From CAYFTL01 sp964346145 (lineage in GTDB: Bacteria; Bacillota; Clostridia; Christensenellales; Aristaeellaceae), in assembly GCA_964346145.1 (NCBI GenBank), contig CAYFTL010000019.1, positions 1 to 39,948 on the forward strand: 39,948 nucleotides of DNA. The letters run 5' to 3'. Below the pieces are notes generated by a model, which was not told where the DNA came from, searched no databases, and saw only the letters and a list, made by a program, of their open reading frames with translations. The position numbers and the translations under genes are program-made. Of this stretch, positions 32,573-39,948 are shown piece after piece (the first letter of the stretch is position 1; each line of letters opens with the position of its first letter).

Positions 32573-34396
32573 ATGGCACGGATGCTGCGTCAAATTGACG
32601 ATGAAGTATTAGAACGCCCATTTAATAAAAACCAATTTTTTAGGTTGCTGCGCTACATGCTTCCGTATAAGCGCAAGGTTTATGGGGCGTTGGGGCTCAT
32701 GGTGATTGCGGCCTTTTGTTCGCTAGGGCAACCCTTCCTGATGAGCCGGGCGCTGGGCGTTTTGGAGGCTATTGATCAAAATACGGCAAAAAAATTAGGG
32801 CTGTTGGTGCTGGGTATGGTTGCGCTGGGGGTTGTTGGCGGGTTGTGTGTTCGCCAGCGGGTAATTTGGATGGATATATCAGGTAGAAAAGCCATTGCCA
32901 AGTTGCGCCAGGATTTATTTGAACACATTCAAAATCTATCGTTTTCCTTTTTCGATAGTCGCTCCACTGGAAAAATTCAAGTACGCGTAATCAACGACGT
33001 AAACTCGCTAAACGATCTGTTTACCAACGGCATTGTAAACGTGTTGATTGATTGCCTGACATTGGTGTTGCTTACGGTAATTATGCTGGTCATCAACTGG
33101 AAGTTGACGTTGATTGCTATGTGCATCTTGCCATTGTTGTTGTTGATTTTGTTTAAGCTTAAAGGGTTAATGCGCAAAAGATGGCAAATTGTGCGCACAA
33201 AAACCTCTTCAATGAACGGGTATTTGCACGAATCGCTGGCGGGCATGCGGGTTACCGAGGCCTTTGTCCGCGAGGATGAAAACCTGGACACATTCAAGAA
33301 CGTCAACGATGATATTCGAAACTCTTGGATGCGTGCCATCCATATCAACAATGCGTTCTGGCCGGCGCTGGACCTAACGGGTACATTAGGTACCGTATTG
33401 GTATACATTTTCGGCATTTTCTTTATGCAACCCATGGGTCAAGGCTGGGCAGGATTAGGGCAGGATTTATCGTTGGCGGATTTGATGCTCATGTTGTGGT
33501 ATTTGGGGCGATTCTGGGAGCCGCTGAACAACCTGTCCAACTTTTACAATTCGTTGCTTACATCAATGGCCTCGATAGAACGAATCTTTGAAATTATGGA
33601 TACCCAGTCTGACATTCAAGATAAGCCGGACGCGCAGGATTTGCCCGAAATCACCGGCAGGGTGACTTTTGACGATGTGACCTTCAGCTATGATCCCGAA
33701 AAAGTAATCCTTAAGAATGTGAGCTTTGAAGTAGAGCCTGGACAGACTATAGCGCTGGTGGGGCCTACCGGGGCTGGCAAATCGACTGTGGTAAACCTGG
33801 TCAGCCGGTTTTACGACGTGCAGGGTGGCGCAGTAAAGCTGGATGGATACGACGTGCGGGATGTAAAGCTTCACTCTTTGCGCGAACAGATGAGCGTCAT
33901 GATGCAAGACAGCTTTATATTCTCGGGGACTATCATGGATAATATTCGCTATGGCAAGCTGGATGCAACCGATGAAGAGGTTATTGAAGCGGCAAAAGCG
34001 GTTCACGCCCATGACTTTATCCTGAATATGGAAAAAGGCTATTTTACCGAAGTGAACGAACGTGGTTCGTCGCTATCGGTGGGGCAAAAACAGCTGATCT
34101 CTTTTGCGCGGGCGCTGCTGAATGATCCTAGAATTTTGATTCTGGATGAAGCCACTTCGTCAATCGACACCCACACCGAAATTCTAATCCAAAAGGCGCT
34201 GGATGTGCTCTTAAAGGGGAGAACCAGCTTTGTGATTGCCCACCGCTTGTCCACGATACGCAATGCAGATTGCATCATGGTGATTCAAGACGGGCACATC
34301 GCCGAAGCTGGCACCCATGAGGAATTGGTGGAACTGGAAAACGGACATTATCGCGGTTTGTACGAAGCCCAGTATAGGTTCCTGTACGAAAACTAA
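32573..34396 (+). CDS. ABC exporter half, catalytic-site subunit (607 aa)
   Basis: The partner of the preceding gene. It has an N-terminal extension of about 30 residues (LRQIDDEVLERPFNKNQFFRLLRYML), a six-helix membrane domain, Walker A GPTGAGKST, altered signature LSVGQ (not LSGGQ) and Walker B LILDEATSSID with the catalytic D525-E526, followed by AHRLST. The combination of an intact glutamate and a changed signature is the mirror image of its partner, as in TM288 or LmrD-type subunits. Starts 10 bases after the upstream gene with AGGTGAG as ribosome site. Confidence 0.9.
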   Translation: MARMLRQIDDEVLERPFNKNQFFRLLRYMLPYKRKVYGALGLMVIAAFCSLGQPFLMSRALGVLEAIDQNTAKKLGLLVLGMVALGVVGGLCVRQRVIWMDISGRKAIAKLRQDLFEHIQNLSFSFFDSRSTGKIQVRVINDVNSLNDLFTNGIVNVLIDCLTLVLLTVIMLVINWKLTLIAMCILPLLLLILFKLKGLMRKRWQIVRTKTSSMNGYLHESLAGMRVTEAFVREDENLDTFKNVNDDIRNSWMRAIHINNAFWPALDLTGTLGTVLVYIFGIFFMQPMGQGWAGLGQDLSLADLMLMLWYLGRFWEPLNNLSNFYNSLLTSMASIERIFEIMDTQSDIQDKPDAQDLPEITGRVTFDDVTFSYDPEKVILKNVSFEVEPGQTIALVGPTGAGKSTVVNLVSRFYDVQGGAVKLDGYDVRDVKLHSLREQMSVMMQDSFIFSGTIMDNIRYGKLDATDEEVIEAAKAVHAHDFILNMEKGYFTEVNERGSSLSVGQKQLISFARALLNDPRILILDEATSSIDTHTEILIQKALDVLLKGRTSFVIAHRLSTIRNADCIMVIQDGHIAEAGTHEELVELENGHYRGLYEAQYRFLYEN

Positions 34397-34412
34397 AATG
34401 TAATTATGCCTT

Positions 34413-34460
34413 AACCTTTCAGGACAGCGGTTGAAAGTTTGTTGTTCTGAAAGGTTTTTT
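34413..34460 (+). terminator. Terminator of the second ABC pair
   Basis: AACCTTTCAG pairs with CTGAAAGGTT around an inner ACA/TGT pairing and a loop, followed by six T residues. Confidence 0.75.
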
Positions 34461-34620
34461 GTGCGAACTATGATATAATTATTTTGAAAGTTTTCGATAT
34501 AAAAAAGATGTAAAAACTGATAACATAGAAAGATATGATTGAATTTCATATGCTGGGATTTTGTGCAACTGAAATATGGCGTATCGTGCCATGAATTTTC
34601 AAATATAGGAGTACAGTGAT

Positions 34621-35208
34621 TTGGCAAAACTTTATTTTCGATACGGAGCCATGGGCTCCAGCAAAACGGCTAACGCCATTATGGTGCGTTACAATTATAT
34701 TGAACGGGGACAAAGGGTGCTGGTGCTAAAACCGCAGTTGGATAGCCGGGATGGCGAGAGGATTATCCGTTCGCGCTCGGGACTTTCTGCGCCCTGCGCT
34801 TACGTGGAAGAACTGAGCGAATACAATCCGGAAAATTACGATTGCATAATCGTTGACGAGGCTCAGTTTTTGACCGAGGTTCAGGTTCAACAGCTGGTGG
34901 ACATTGTAGATTGCCATAATGTGCCGGTTATTGCCTATGGATTGCGTGCCGATTTTCGCGGGGAACTGTTTGAGGGCAGCCTGTGGCTTTTGAGCTGGGC
35001 CGACAGCATCGAAGAGGTTAAAACCGTATGCTGGTGTGGCCGAAAGGCAACCTTTAATACTCGGGTGCACGATGGCAGAGTGGTTCGCGAAGGAGAACAG
35101 ATTTTGCTGGGCGGGGACGATTCGTACAGTAGTTTATGCCGAAAGCATTGGCGCTTGGGACAGCTGGGGCCGGAAAGGCCCGATGAACGAGAGGAATTGG
35201 GAATTTGA
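34621..35208 (+). CDS. tdk: Thymidine kinase (type II)
   Basis: Phosphorylates thymidine in the salvage pathway. It is 195 residues: P-loop FRYGAMGSSKTANA, DEAQF (Walker B), AYGLRADFRGELFEGS (lid region), and a C-terminal zinc site made by CWCG and CRKH. TTG start, with TAGGAG about ten bases upstream. Its stop overlaps the TTG of the next gene (TTGA), so the GNAT-HD fusion is co-translated. Confidence 0.95.
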   Translation: MAKLYFRYGAMGSSKTANAIMVRYNYIERGQRVLVLKPQLDSRDGERIIRSRSGLSAPCAYVEELSEYNPENYDCIIVDEAQFLTEVQVQQLVDIVDCHNVPVIAYGLRADFRGELFEGSLWLLSWADSIEEVKTVCWCGRKATFNTRVHDGRVVREGEQILLGGDDSYSSLCRKHWRLGQLGPERPDEREELGI

Positions 35209-36281
35209 TCAAGTTGGAGCAAATTACGGAAAACAAAAAGCAATATTTGGATCTATTGCTGCTAGCCGATCCAAATGAAAGCGCTGTGGACGCTTACTTG
35301 CCCGAAGGCGAGGTATTTGTGCTTAAGCGCGAAGATAATGTGTTGTGTCAAGCGGTGCTGACAGGGCGAGATGATGGTCAGTTGGAGCTTAAAAACTTGG
35401 CGACGCCCGAAGAGCACCAATGCAAAGGATTTGCGGGCAACTTAATCGCGCGGCTCATTACCCTTTATCAAAATGATTATGAATATTTGTATGTAGGAAC
35501 CAGCAATCCGGCCTATTACGAAAAATTGGGTTTTCAATATGCCTATACGGTAAAAAACTTCTTTCTAGAGAACTATCCGGAACCCATAATAGACGGCGGC
35601 GTGCAGTGTATCGATATGATCTATTTGCGGCGTTCTATGCACTCTGCGACGGCGATTCAACAAATTCAAGCGGATTGTCCTTATATTGTTTGGACAGGCA
35701 AAGGGGCGTCCGTTGAGGACGCGGTCTGGAATTTATTGTTGGCAAACCATAGGTTAAAGACTTTTGAGCACAGTTTAAAAGTAATGAATACAGTCAAGCA
35801 GATTGCCCAACAATATTCTCTAAATGAGCATGAGCTTGCTTGCGCGGCGTTGCTCCACGATGTGAGCGCCATTATAAAGCGTCAGGATATGTTGACGTAT
35901 GCCCGCCGTAACGGATGGATTTTGGAAACCTGCGAGGTAAAGCATCCGATTATTTTGCATCAAAAGTTTTCATCCATATTAGCGAAGGAGTGGTTTGGCA
36001 TTGAAAACGAGGAAGTTTTGCAAGCGATATCTTGTCATACCACGTTGAATGATGCTCCTTCGGCCTACGATTTGGCCTTGTTCATAGCCGATAAACTGGC
36101 TTGGGATCAAGAAAGTATGCCGCCGTTTAAAGATGAAGTAGAGGAGGCTCTTGACCGATCGCTAGAATGTGCTGCGTTGGCTTATATACGCTATGCGCTC
36201 AACCATGGCATGATCTTAGATCCGCATCCCTATCTATTAGCTACGCAAAAATATATGGAGCGTAGTTGTGGCCGGAACTAG
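35205..36281 (+). CDS. GNAT acetyltransferase fused to a YqeK-like HD domain (358 aa)
   Basis: Two domains are visible. Residues 1 to about 145 look like a GNAT N-acetyltransferase: ELKNLATPEEHQCKGFAGNL is the acetyl-CoA motif (Q-x2-G-x-A/G), and YVGTSNPAYYEKLGF is the typical GNAT end. Residues about 180-345 look like a YqeK-type HD hydrolase: H189, H218-D219 (ALLHDVSA), H252, H278 (SCHTT) and D296 (FIADKLAWDQE) match the metal ligands of YqeK, which splits Ap4A symmetrically. A fusion of the two is not familiar to me. The TTG start overlaps the tdk stop. A frameshift joining two genes is unlikely, because the frame is continuous and the linker is short. Confidence 0.8.
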   Translation: MIKLEQITENKKQYLDLLLLADPNESAVDAYLPEGEVFVLKREDNVLCQAVLTGRDDGQLELKNLATPEEHQCKGFAGNLIARLITLYQNDYEYLYVGTSNPAYYEKLGFQYAYTVKNFFLENYPEPIIDGGVQCIDMIYLRRSMHSATAIQQIQADCPYIVWTGKGASVEDAVWNLLLANHRLKTFEHSLKVMNTVKQIAQQYSLNEHELACAALLHDVSAIIKRQDMLTYARRNGWILETCEVKHPIILHQKFSSILAKEWFGIENEEVLQAISCHTTLNDAPSAYDLALFIADKLAWDQESMPPFKDEVEEALDRSLECAALAYIRYALNHGMILDPHPYLLATQKYMERSCGRN

Positions 36282-36323
36282 TTACATATGCTCCAAATCC
36301 ATCAAATAACATAAAATCATAAT

Positions 36324-36366
36324 AAAAAAGGGTTATCGCTAAAGCGTTGCGATAATCCTTTTTTAT
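36324..36366. terminator. Bidirectional terminator between the fusion gene and the aminotransferase
   Basis: AAAAAAGGGTTATCGC/GCGATAATCCTTTTTT, about 15 pairs around a nine-base loop, with A and T runs on either side. Confidence 0.85.
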
Positions 36367-36381
36367 GGCGGGAAGAGAGTG

Positions 36382-37560
36382 CTAAAGGTCAGACAAGAAC
36401 TGTTCAATGCGTTGTAACGCTATTTTTATGTCCTCGGTAGCGGTTGCATAAGAACAACGGATGTGATTCCTGCCGCATTCCCCGAAGGCCGAACCGGGCA
36501 CACAGGCAACCTTGCGTTCAAACAACAGCCGTTCGCAGAAATCTTCGCTGCTCAGTCCAGTGCTTGATATGTTGGGAAACACATAAAACGCGCCCAACGG
36601 CTCAAAACAGTCTAGACCCATTCGGTTGAATGCTTCTACCATTAACCGCCTACGCCGGTCATAAACCCTACGCATTTTGGATATGTCCTCATAGTTGTTT
36701 ACTGCGCCGCTTTCCAAAGCTTCCAAGGCTGCGTATTGACCTGGCGTTGGAGCGCACAACATGGTAAACTGGTGAATTTTGCACATAATTTGTGCCAGCG
36801 GTGCGGGTGCACAAGCAAAACCGATGCGCCAACCGGTCATTGCGAAAGCCTTTGAAAAGCCGTTTAGGGTAATGGTTCGCTCCCACATGCCGGGCAAACT
36901 GGCAAAAGAAACGTGTTGTAAATCGCCGTAAGTGAGCTCGGCGTAAATCTCATCGGAGATTACGATGATATCGGTACCGCGCAAGACTTCGGCCAAGGCC
37001 TCCAAATCGGCTTTTTCCATAATGGCCCCGGTAGGGTTGTTGGGATAGGGCAGGATAAGCGCTTTGGTGCGCGGCGTGATAAAATTTCTTATAGCCTGGG
37101 CGGTCAGCCGAAATTGACTAGAGGCATCGGTGGGTACACCTACGGGGATACCGCCGGCAAAGATTACACCTGGGCGGTAGGATACATAGCTGGGTTCAGG
37201 AATAAGCACCTCATCGCCCGGCTCAATCAAAGCGCGTAGCGCCAAATCAATTCCCTCACTCGCCCCCACGGTAACAAGAATTTCCTTGAGCGGTTCATAT
37301 TTTACTTGAAAGCGGCGTTGCATATATAGCGCCAGCTCTTTGCGCAGCTCGGGCATTCCCCAGTTGGATGTATAATGAGTGTGTCCCTTGGAAAGAGAGT
37401 AAATTGCAGCGTCGCTGTAACGCCATGGCGTTACAAAATCGGGTTCGCCGACCCCTAAGGAAATGGCGTCCTTCATTTCGCTGGCAATATCAAAAAATTT
37501 TCGAATGCCGGAAGGGGGCACATCAGCTACGCGGCGGCTAATGATGGAGTCATAATTCAC
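36382..37560 (-). CDS. PLP-dependent aminotransferase, class I/II (PatA/AspC-like)
   Basis: Transfers amino groups between amino and oxo acids. It is 392 residues of fold type I: SLGVGEPDFVTP, HYTSNWGMPELRKELA, YPNNPTGA (substrate carboxylate contact), SDEIYAELTY, and the PLP lysine in NGFSKAFAMTGWRIGF, followed by the C-terminal arginine in HIRCSYATA. The family includes PatA, aspartate and aromatic aminotransferases; the substrate cannot be fixed from sequence. Its ATG overlaps the stop of the upstream Lrp gene by four bases, so the regulator probably controls it. Confidence 0.88.
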   Translation of the reverse strand: MNYDSIISRRVADVPPSGIRKFFDIASEMKDAISLGVGEPDFVTPWRYSDAAIYSLSKGHTHYTSNWGMPELRKELALYMQRRFQVKYEPLKEILVTVGASEGIDLALRALIEPGDEVLIPEPSYVSYRPGVIFAGGIPVGVPTDASSQFRLTAQAIRNFITPRTKALILPYPNNPTGAIMEKADLEALAEVLRGTDIIVISDEIYAELTYGDLQHVSFASLPGMWERTITLNGFSKAFAMTGWRIGFACAPAPLAQIMCKIHQFTMLCAPTPGQYAALEALESGAVNNYEDISKMRRVYDRRRRLMVEAFNRMGLDCFEPLGAFYVFPNISSTGLSSEDFCERLLFERKVACVPGSAFGECGRNHIRCSYATATEDIKIALQRIEQFLSDL

Positions 37561-38051
37561 AGTGAAATCACCAGCCGATCCTTATTCGCACGTTCTTCGA
37601 AGATTACGCCTTCGGACTTGTATTTTTTGAGGATAAAGTGTGTGGCTGTGGACAATACATGTTCGACGGTGCTTAGTTTTTGGGCTACGAACATTGCCAG
37701 CTGTTTCATGGACTTGGCATCTACGATCACCATGAGGTCGTAAGCGCCGGACATGAGGTAAACAGAGCTTACCTCGTCGAACCTGTAGATACGCTCGGCG
37801 ATGGCGTCGAATCCTTCGTCGCGCTGAGGGGTGACCCGTACTTCGATCAGCGCTTGAACTAGTTCGGCGTCTACCTTGTCCCAATTGATGAGCGCGGGAT
37901 ATTTGACGATGATTTTATCATCTTCCAATTGTTTAATAACTTTTATAATATCTGCCTGGGGGCGATTGGTCATGATTGCTATTTCTTCAGGCGTGCTGCG
38001 CGCATCGTTAAACAGTATCTCCAGAACCTCATTTTTTAGATCCATAAACAT
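37557..38051 (-). CDS. Lrp/AsnC-family transcriptional regulator
   Basis: A 164-residue feast/famine regulator. The N-terminal winged helix covers VLEILFNDARSTPEEIAIMTN and QADIIKVIKQLEDDKIIVKY; the C-terminal RAM domain VQALIEVRVTPQRDEGFDAIAERIYRFDEVSSVYLMSGAYDLMVIVDAKS binds amino acids and forms the oligomer. The ATG at 38051 has AAGGAG four bases upstream; an ATG two codons later is equally plausible by spacing. It is the first gene of a two-gene unit with the aminotransferase, a common Firmicute arrangement. Confidence 0.9.
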   Translation of the reverse strand: MFMDLKNEVLEILFNDARSTPEEIAIMTNRPQADIIKVIKQLEDDKIIVKYPALINWDKVDAELVQALIEVRVTPQRDEGFDAIAERIYRFDEVSSVYLMSGAYDLMVIVDAKSMKQLAMFVAQKLSTVEHVLSTATHFILKKYKSEGVIFEERANKDRLVISL

Positions 38052-38107
38052 GTAACTCCTTCTTGATTGTTTTTTATATCATAAAAGACTTTTTGCAAAA
38101 GCACAAG

Positions 38108-38402
38108 GGCTAAGAGGCAAAACCGTTGCAGGCCGACTTGGAAAACTATGCTTTGGGCGGAGGGCGAGTTGCAGAAGGCAACCCATATATTGGTGTTGGG
38201 CTTGCTCAAATGACGGATGTGGAGTTGAAGATTTGGTGTGTGCTTTAAATAAAAGCTTCGGAATGAAAAAGTTGAAAAAGAGAAGGAATATCCCGATAAC
38301 TTTCAAAAAAATGCTCTTGAAGCGATATACGGCCGCCATCGACAAAGGATAGCGGCCTACGAAAAGGTAAGAGGCGGAGTTGAAATGGAAGAAGACGATT
38401 GA
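38108..38402 (+). pseudogene. Possible frameshifted remnant of an unknown gene
   Basis: This stretch lacks any complete gene. Two adjacent open pieces in different plus-strand frames have protein-like composition but no start or ribosome site: QADLENYALGGGRVAEG with NPYIGVGLAQMTDVELKIW (about 38120-38247) and EYPDNFQKNALEAIYGRH with RQRIAAYEKVRGG (about 38256-38402). They could be one broken gene. No family is recognised, and chance ORFs remain possible. Confidence 0.25.
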
Positions 38403-38439
38403 GGATTGACGTGAGTAAGGAGGACGGAAGGATAGCAGA

Positions 38440-39114
38440 TCAGGTTGTAGAACGATCCGGATAAAAGAGTGTTCCATCTCCCATTTGGTAGTAACCATTT
38501 TTGTGTTGGTATTTTATGGTGGGATATACGTAGAAAGGGCCTGTTGAGGTATAGATAAGAAGTTCCGCTTGCCAGTTAAGTTCATCGGGGAATTTTGAGG
38601 TGTAGTCCGAGTTGGAATCAATTGCATTAAATGAAGCTAAGTTGTCGGCAACAGGAAGGCGAAGCGAAGTTGGAACTTCTTTTCCTAAAGATATCACCAG
38701 AATGATGCGGGTGGATTCTTTGGGTTTTAGAATGAATGGGAGCATAGTTGTGTCGATGGGAATCTCGGTTGTGGAATTTCTTTTTGGGTCGCTTCTTTGA
38801 ACCCAGACCGCTGTTGATGCATATTTTTGAGTTGGATACTCTTTCTTATCCCTATCCATGACTGTGATTTCTGCGATTAACTGAGGCAAATCTGAATAAT
38901 TTTTCAGTGTACTTTCGATTATTAGCATAAATTGTCCATCTTGCCTAAAACAGCTATATGTTGGATACTTGAGTCCTAGAGGATCAGTCCTCACGATTCT
39001 TTTGCGAATGAATGAAATGAAAAGAAATGCGACGAGAAGCAAACAGGCTACTTCGATGAACTGCCAAAATCTATAGGTAAGGGCAACTGTAGTCTCATGA
39101 ACGAAGTTATACAT
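38440..39114 (-). CDS. Single-pass membrane protein with C-terminal beta-rich domain, paralog A (224 aa)
   Basis: I do not recognise the family. One hydrophobic segment (about residues 16-36, ending FISFIRKR) anchors it, followed by a soluble domain of about 180 residues with alternating hydrophobic strands. Shared with its neighbour: LKYPTYSCFRQDGQFMLIIE, KKEYPTQKYASTAVW, SIDTT-like IPIDTTMLPFILKPKEST and LLIYTSTGPFYV. Two cysteines of note: one in the membrane segment and one in SCF, with the latter kept in both copies. The all-beta look recalls an immunoglobulin-like sandwich. The short N-tail and basic RKR after the segment suggest the domain is cytoplasmic, unless the N-terminus acts as a signal anchor. 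Ribosome site GGAGGA, eight bases before the ATG. Confidence 0.7.
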   Translation of the reverse strand: MYNFVHETTVALTYRFWQFIEVACLLLVAFLFISFIRKRIVRTDPLGLKYPTYSCFRQDGQFMLIIESTLKNYSDLPQLIAEITVMDRDKKEYPTQKYASTAVWVQRSDPKRNSTTEIPIDTTMLPFILKPKESTRIILVISLGKEVPTSLRLPVADNLASFNAIDSNSDYTSKFPDELNWQAELLIYTSTGPFYVYPTIKYQHKNGYYQMGDGTLFYPDRSTT

Positions 39115-39203
39115 GCACTACATCCTCCATAATTATGCGTTGTAAGAATGATCCATATTTGCACAGAATACAAAAAAAGAACGAAAAGGTTGCGTTGGAG
39201 GGC

Positions 39204-39839
39204 TCAATTTATGTATTTAAATGGACAAAAGGGTGTGCTGTCTGCTATCTGGTAGTACCCATCCGTATGTTGGAATGTCATGGTTGAGGAGATGTGAAAG
39301 GGTTTCGTCGATGTATAGACAAGCAGCTCCGTTGTCCAGTCGAGCTCATGGCGGAATTTGGGAACATTGTTTGAATCAAAGGCGAGCGCATCAAATGTAT
39401 TTATACTGTCGGCTATAGGAATCTGAAGGGAGCTTGGGATGCTCTTTCCCAAACATATTACCTGAAGTATGCGAGCGGATTCCTTAGGCTTGATGATGAG
39501 GGGGAATGAGGTTGTATCAATAGAAACCGTGCTTGTGGGCTCTTTTTGTGGGTTATGTCTGTCGATCCACACTGCAGTTGATGTGTATTTTTGAGCCGAG
39601 TACTCTTTTTTAGCATCATCTACAACCGCTATGCCTATGATCGAAAGTGGCAACTCAGAACAGTTTTCAAGTGCACCTTCGATCAATAACATGATTTGTT
39701 CATCTTGCATGAAGCAGTTGTATATAGGGGCTTTTAACTCTAAAGGAGCCTGATTTGCGCGATCCTTAGCATTTTGAGCAAACAAGAAACACAAAGCCAG
39801 TACAAAGACAACAAATATAAGAAAAAAGAGAGCCTCCAT
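39204..39839 (-). CDS. Single-pass membrane protein with C-terminal beta-rich domain, paralog B (211 aa)
   Basis: A close relative of the next gene downstream (paralog A), with roughly 40-45 percent identity by eye over the soluble domain. A hydrophobic segment (about residues 4-21) is followed by LKAPIYNCFMQDEQIMLLIE, KKEYSAQKYTSTAVW, SIDTTSFPLIIKPKESARI and LLVYTSTKPFHI, matching A block by block. Function unknown. The ATG follows CGGAGGCTATATTT. The two genes are 89 bases apart on the same strand, so they are a tandem duplication and probably one transcript. Confidence 0.7.
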   Translation of the reverse strand: MEALFFLIFVVFVLALCFLFAQNAKDRANQAPLELKAPIYNCFMQDEQIMLLIEGALENCSELPLSIIGIAVVDDAKKEYSAQKYTSTAVWIDRHNPQKEPTSTVSIDTTSFPLIIKPKESARILQVICLGKSIPSSLQIPIADSINTFDALAFDSNNVPKFRHELDWTTELLVYTSTKPFHISSTMTFQHTDGYYQIADSTPFCPFKYIN

Positions 39840-39948
39840 AAATATAGCCTCCGTATCCGCGCATTATGAAATGAGAGAAAACAAAAAAATGATACCATAA
39901 AGTAGGGAGAAAAGAAAGTGAAAGAGCGGGATGGGGAAGTGCGTGTAA

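Noticed and set aside
38079..38498. A 139-codon minus-strand ORF overlapping paralog A
   Set aside because: It overlaps the end of a better supported gene and has a composition typical of a non-coding frame.

Overview
The window looks like chromosomal DNA from an anaerobic, low-to-mid GC Firmicute, most likely of class Clostridia. The reasons are strong AGGAGG ribosome sites with frequent GTG/TTG starts, sigma-A promoters, a rubrerythrin, a CIRCE element, the MEP isoprenoid pathway, and a fatty acid operon in the streptococcal/clostridial order using FabK and a MarR-type regulator. This is inference from gene content; the genus cannot be read from the sequence.

Left edge (1-1270): the 3' half of a tRNA-Ser is followed by debris of an integrated element. 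It holds a decayed tyrosine integrase pointing at the tRNA, a fragment resembling an IS256-type end, and a truncated IS200/IS605 tnpA that keeps its ribosome-site-masking hairpin. An intact tRNA-Val closes the region. A self-contained 45-codon gene with four cysteines follows (1455-1592).

1771-11051: a heterodimeric ABC exporter pair; an Hsp20 chaperone under CIRCE control; a cluster of nucleotidyltransferase, ispE, DUF1934 and an unknown gene; rubrerythrin; and a family 4 glycosidase.

11318-21798: a complete type II fatty acid synthesis operon, fabT-fabH-acpP-fabK-fabD-fabG-fabF-accB-fabZ-accC-accD-accA, closed by a DegV-family fatty acid-binding gene. AccABCD make malonyl-CoA, FabD loads it on ACP, FabH starts and FabF elongates chains, and FabG, FabZ and FabK complete each cycle. 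A perfect palindrome beside the fabT -10 box is the likely operator. Two internal leaders (before acpP and accC) carry dyads.

21981-30521: a divergently placed membrane protein with three H-x4-C-x21/22-C-x2-C modules on Thr/Pro linkers, a small conserved protein, a ThuA-like protein, two translational GTPases (prfC, typA), recF away from its usual dnaN/gyrB neighbours, and a lipoprotein.

30820-39839: a second heterodimeric ABC exporter, thymidine kinase overlapping a GNAT-HD(YqeK-like) fusion, an Lrp regulator-aminotransferase pair, an apparently decayed stretch, and two tandem paralogous single-pass membrane proteins of unknown function.

The most unusual items are the triple zinc-module surface protein, the 45-codon cysteine-containing gene, the GNAT-HD fusion, the tandem membrane paralogs and the leader dyads inside the fab operon. 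No CRISPR array, prophage structural genes, rRNA or recognisable riboswitch was seen.
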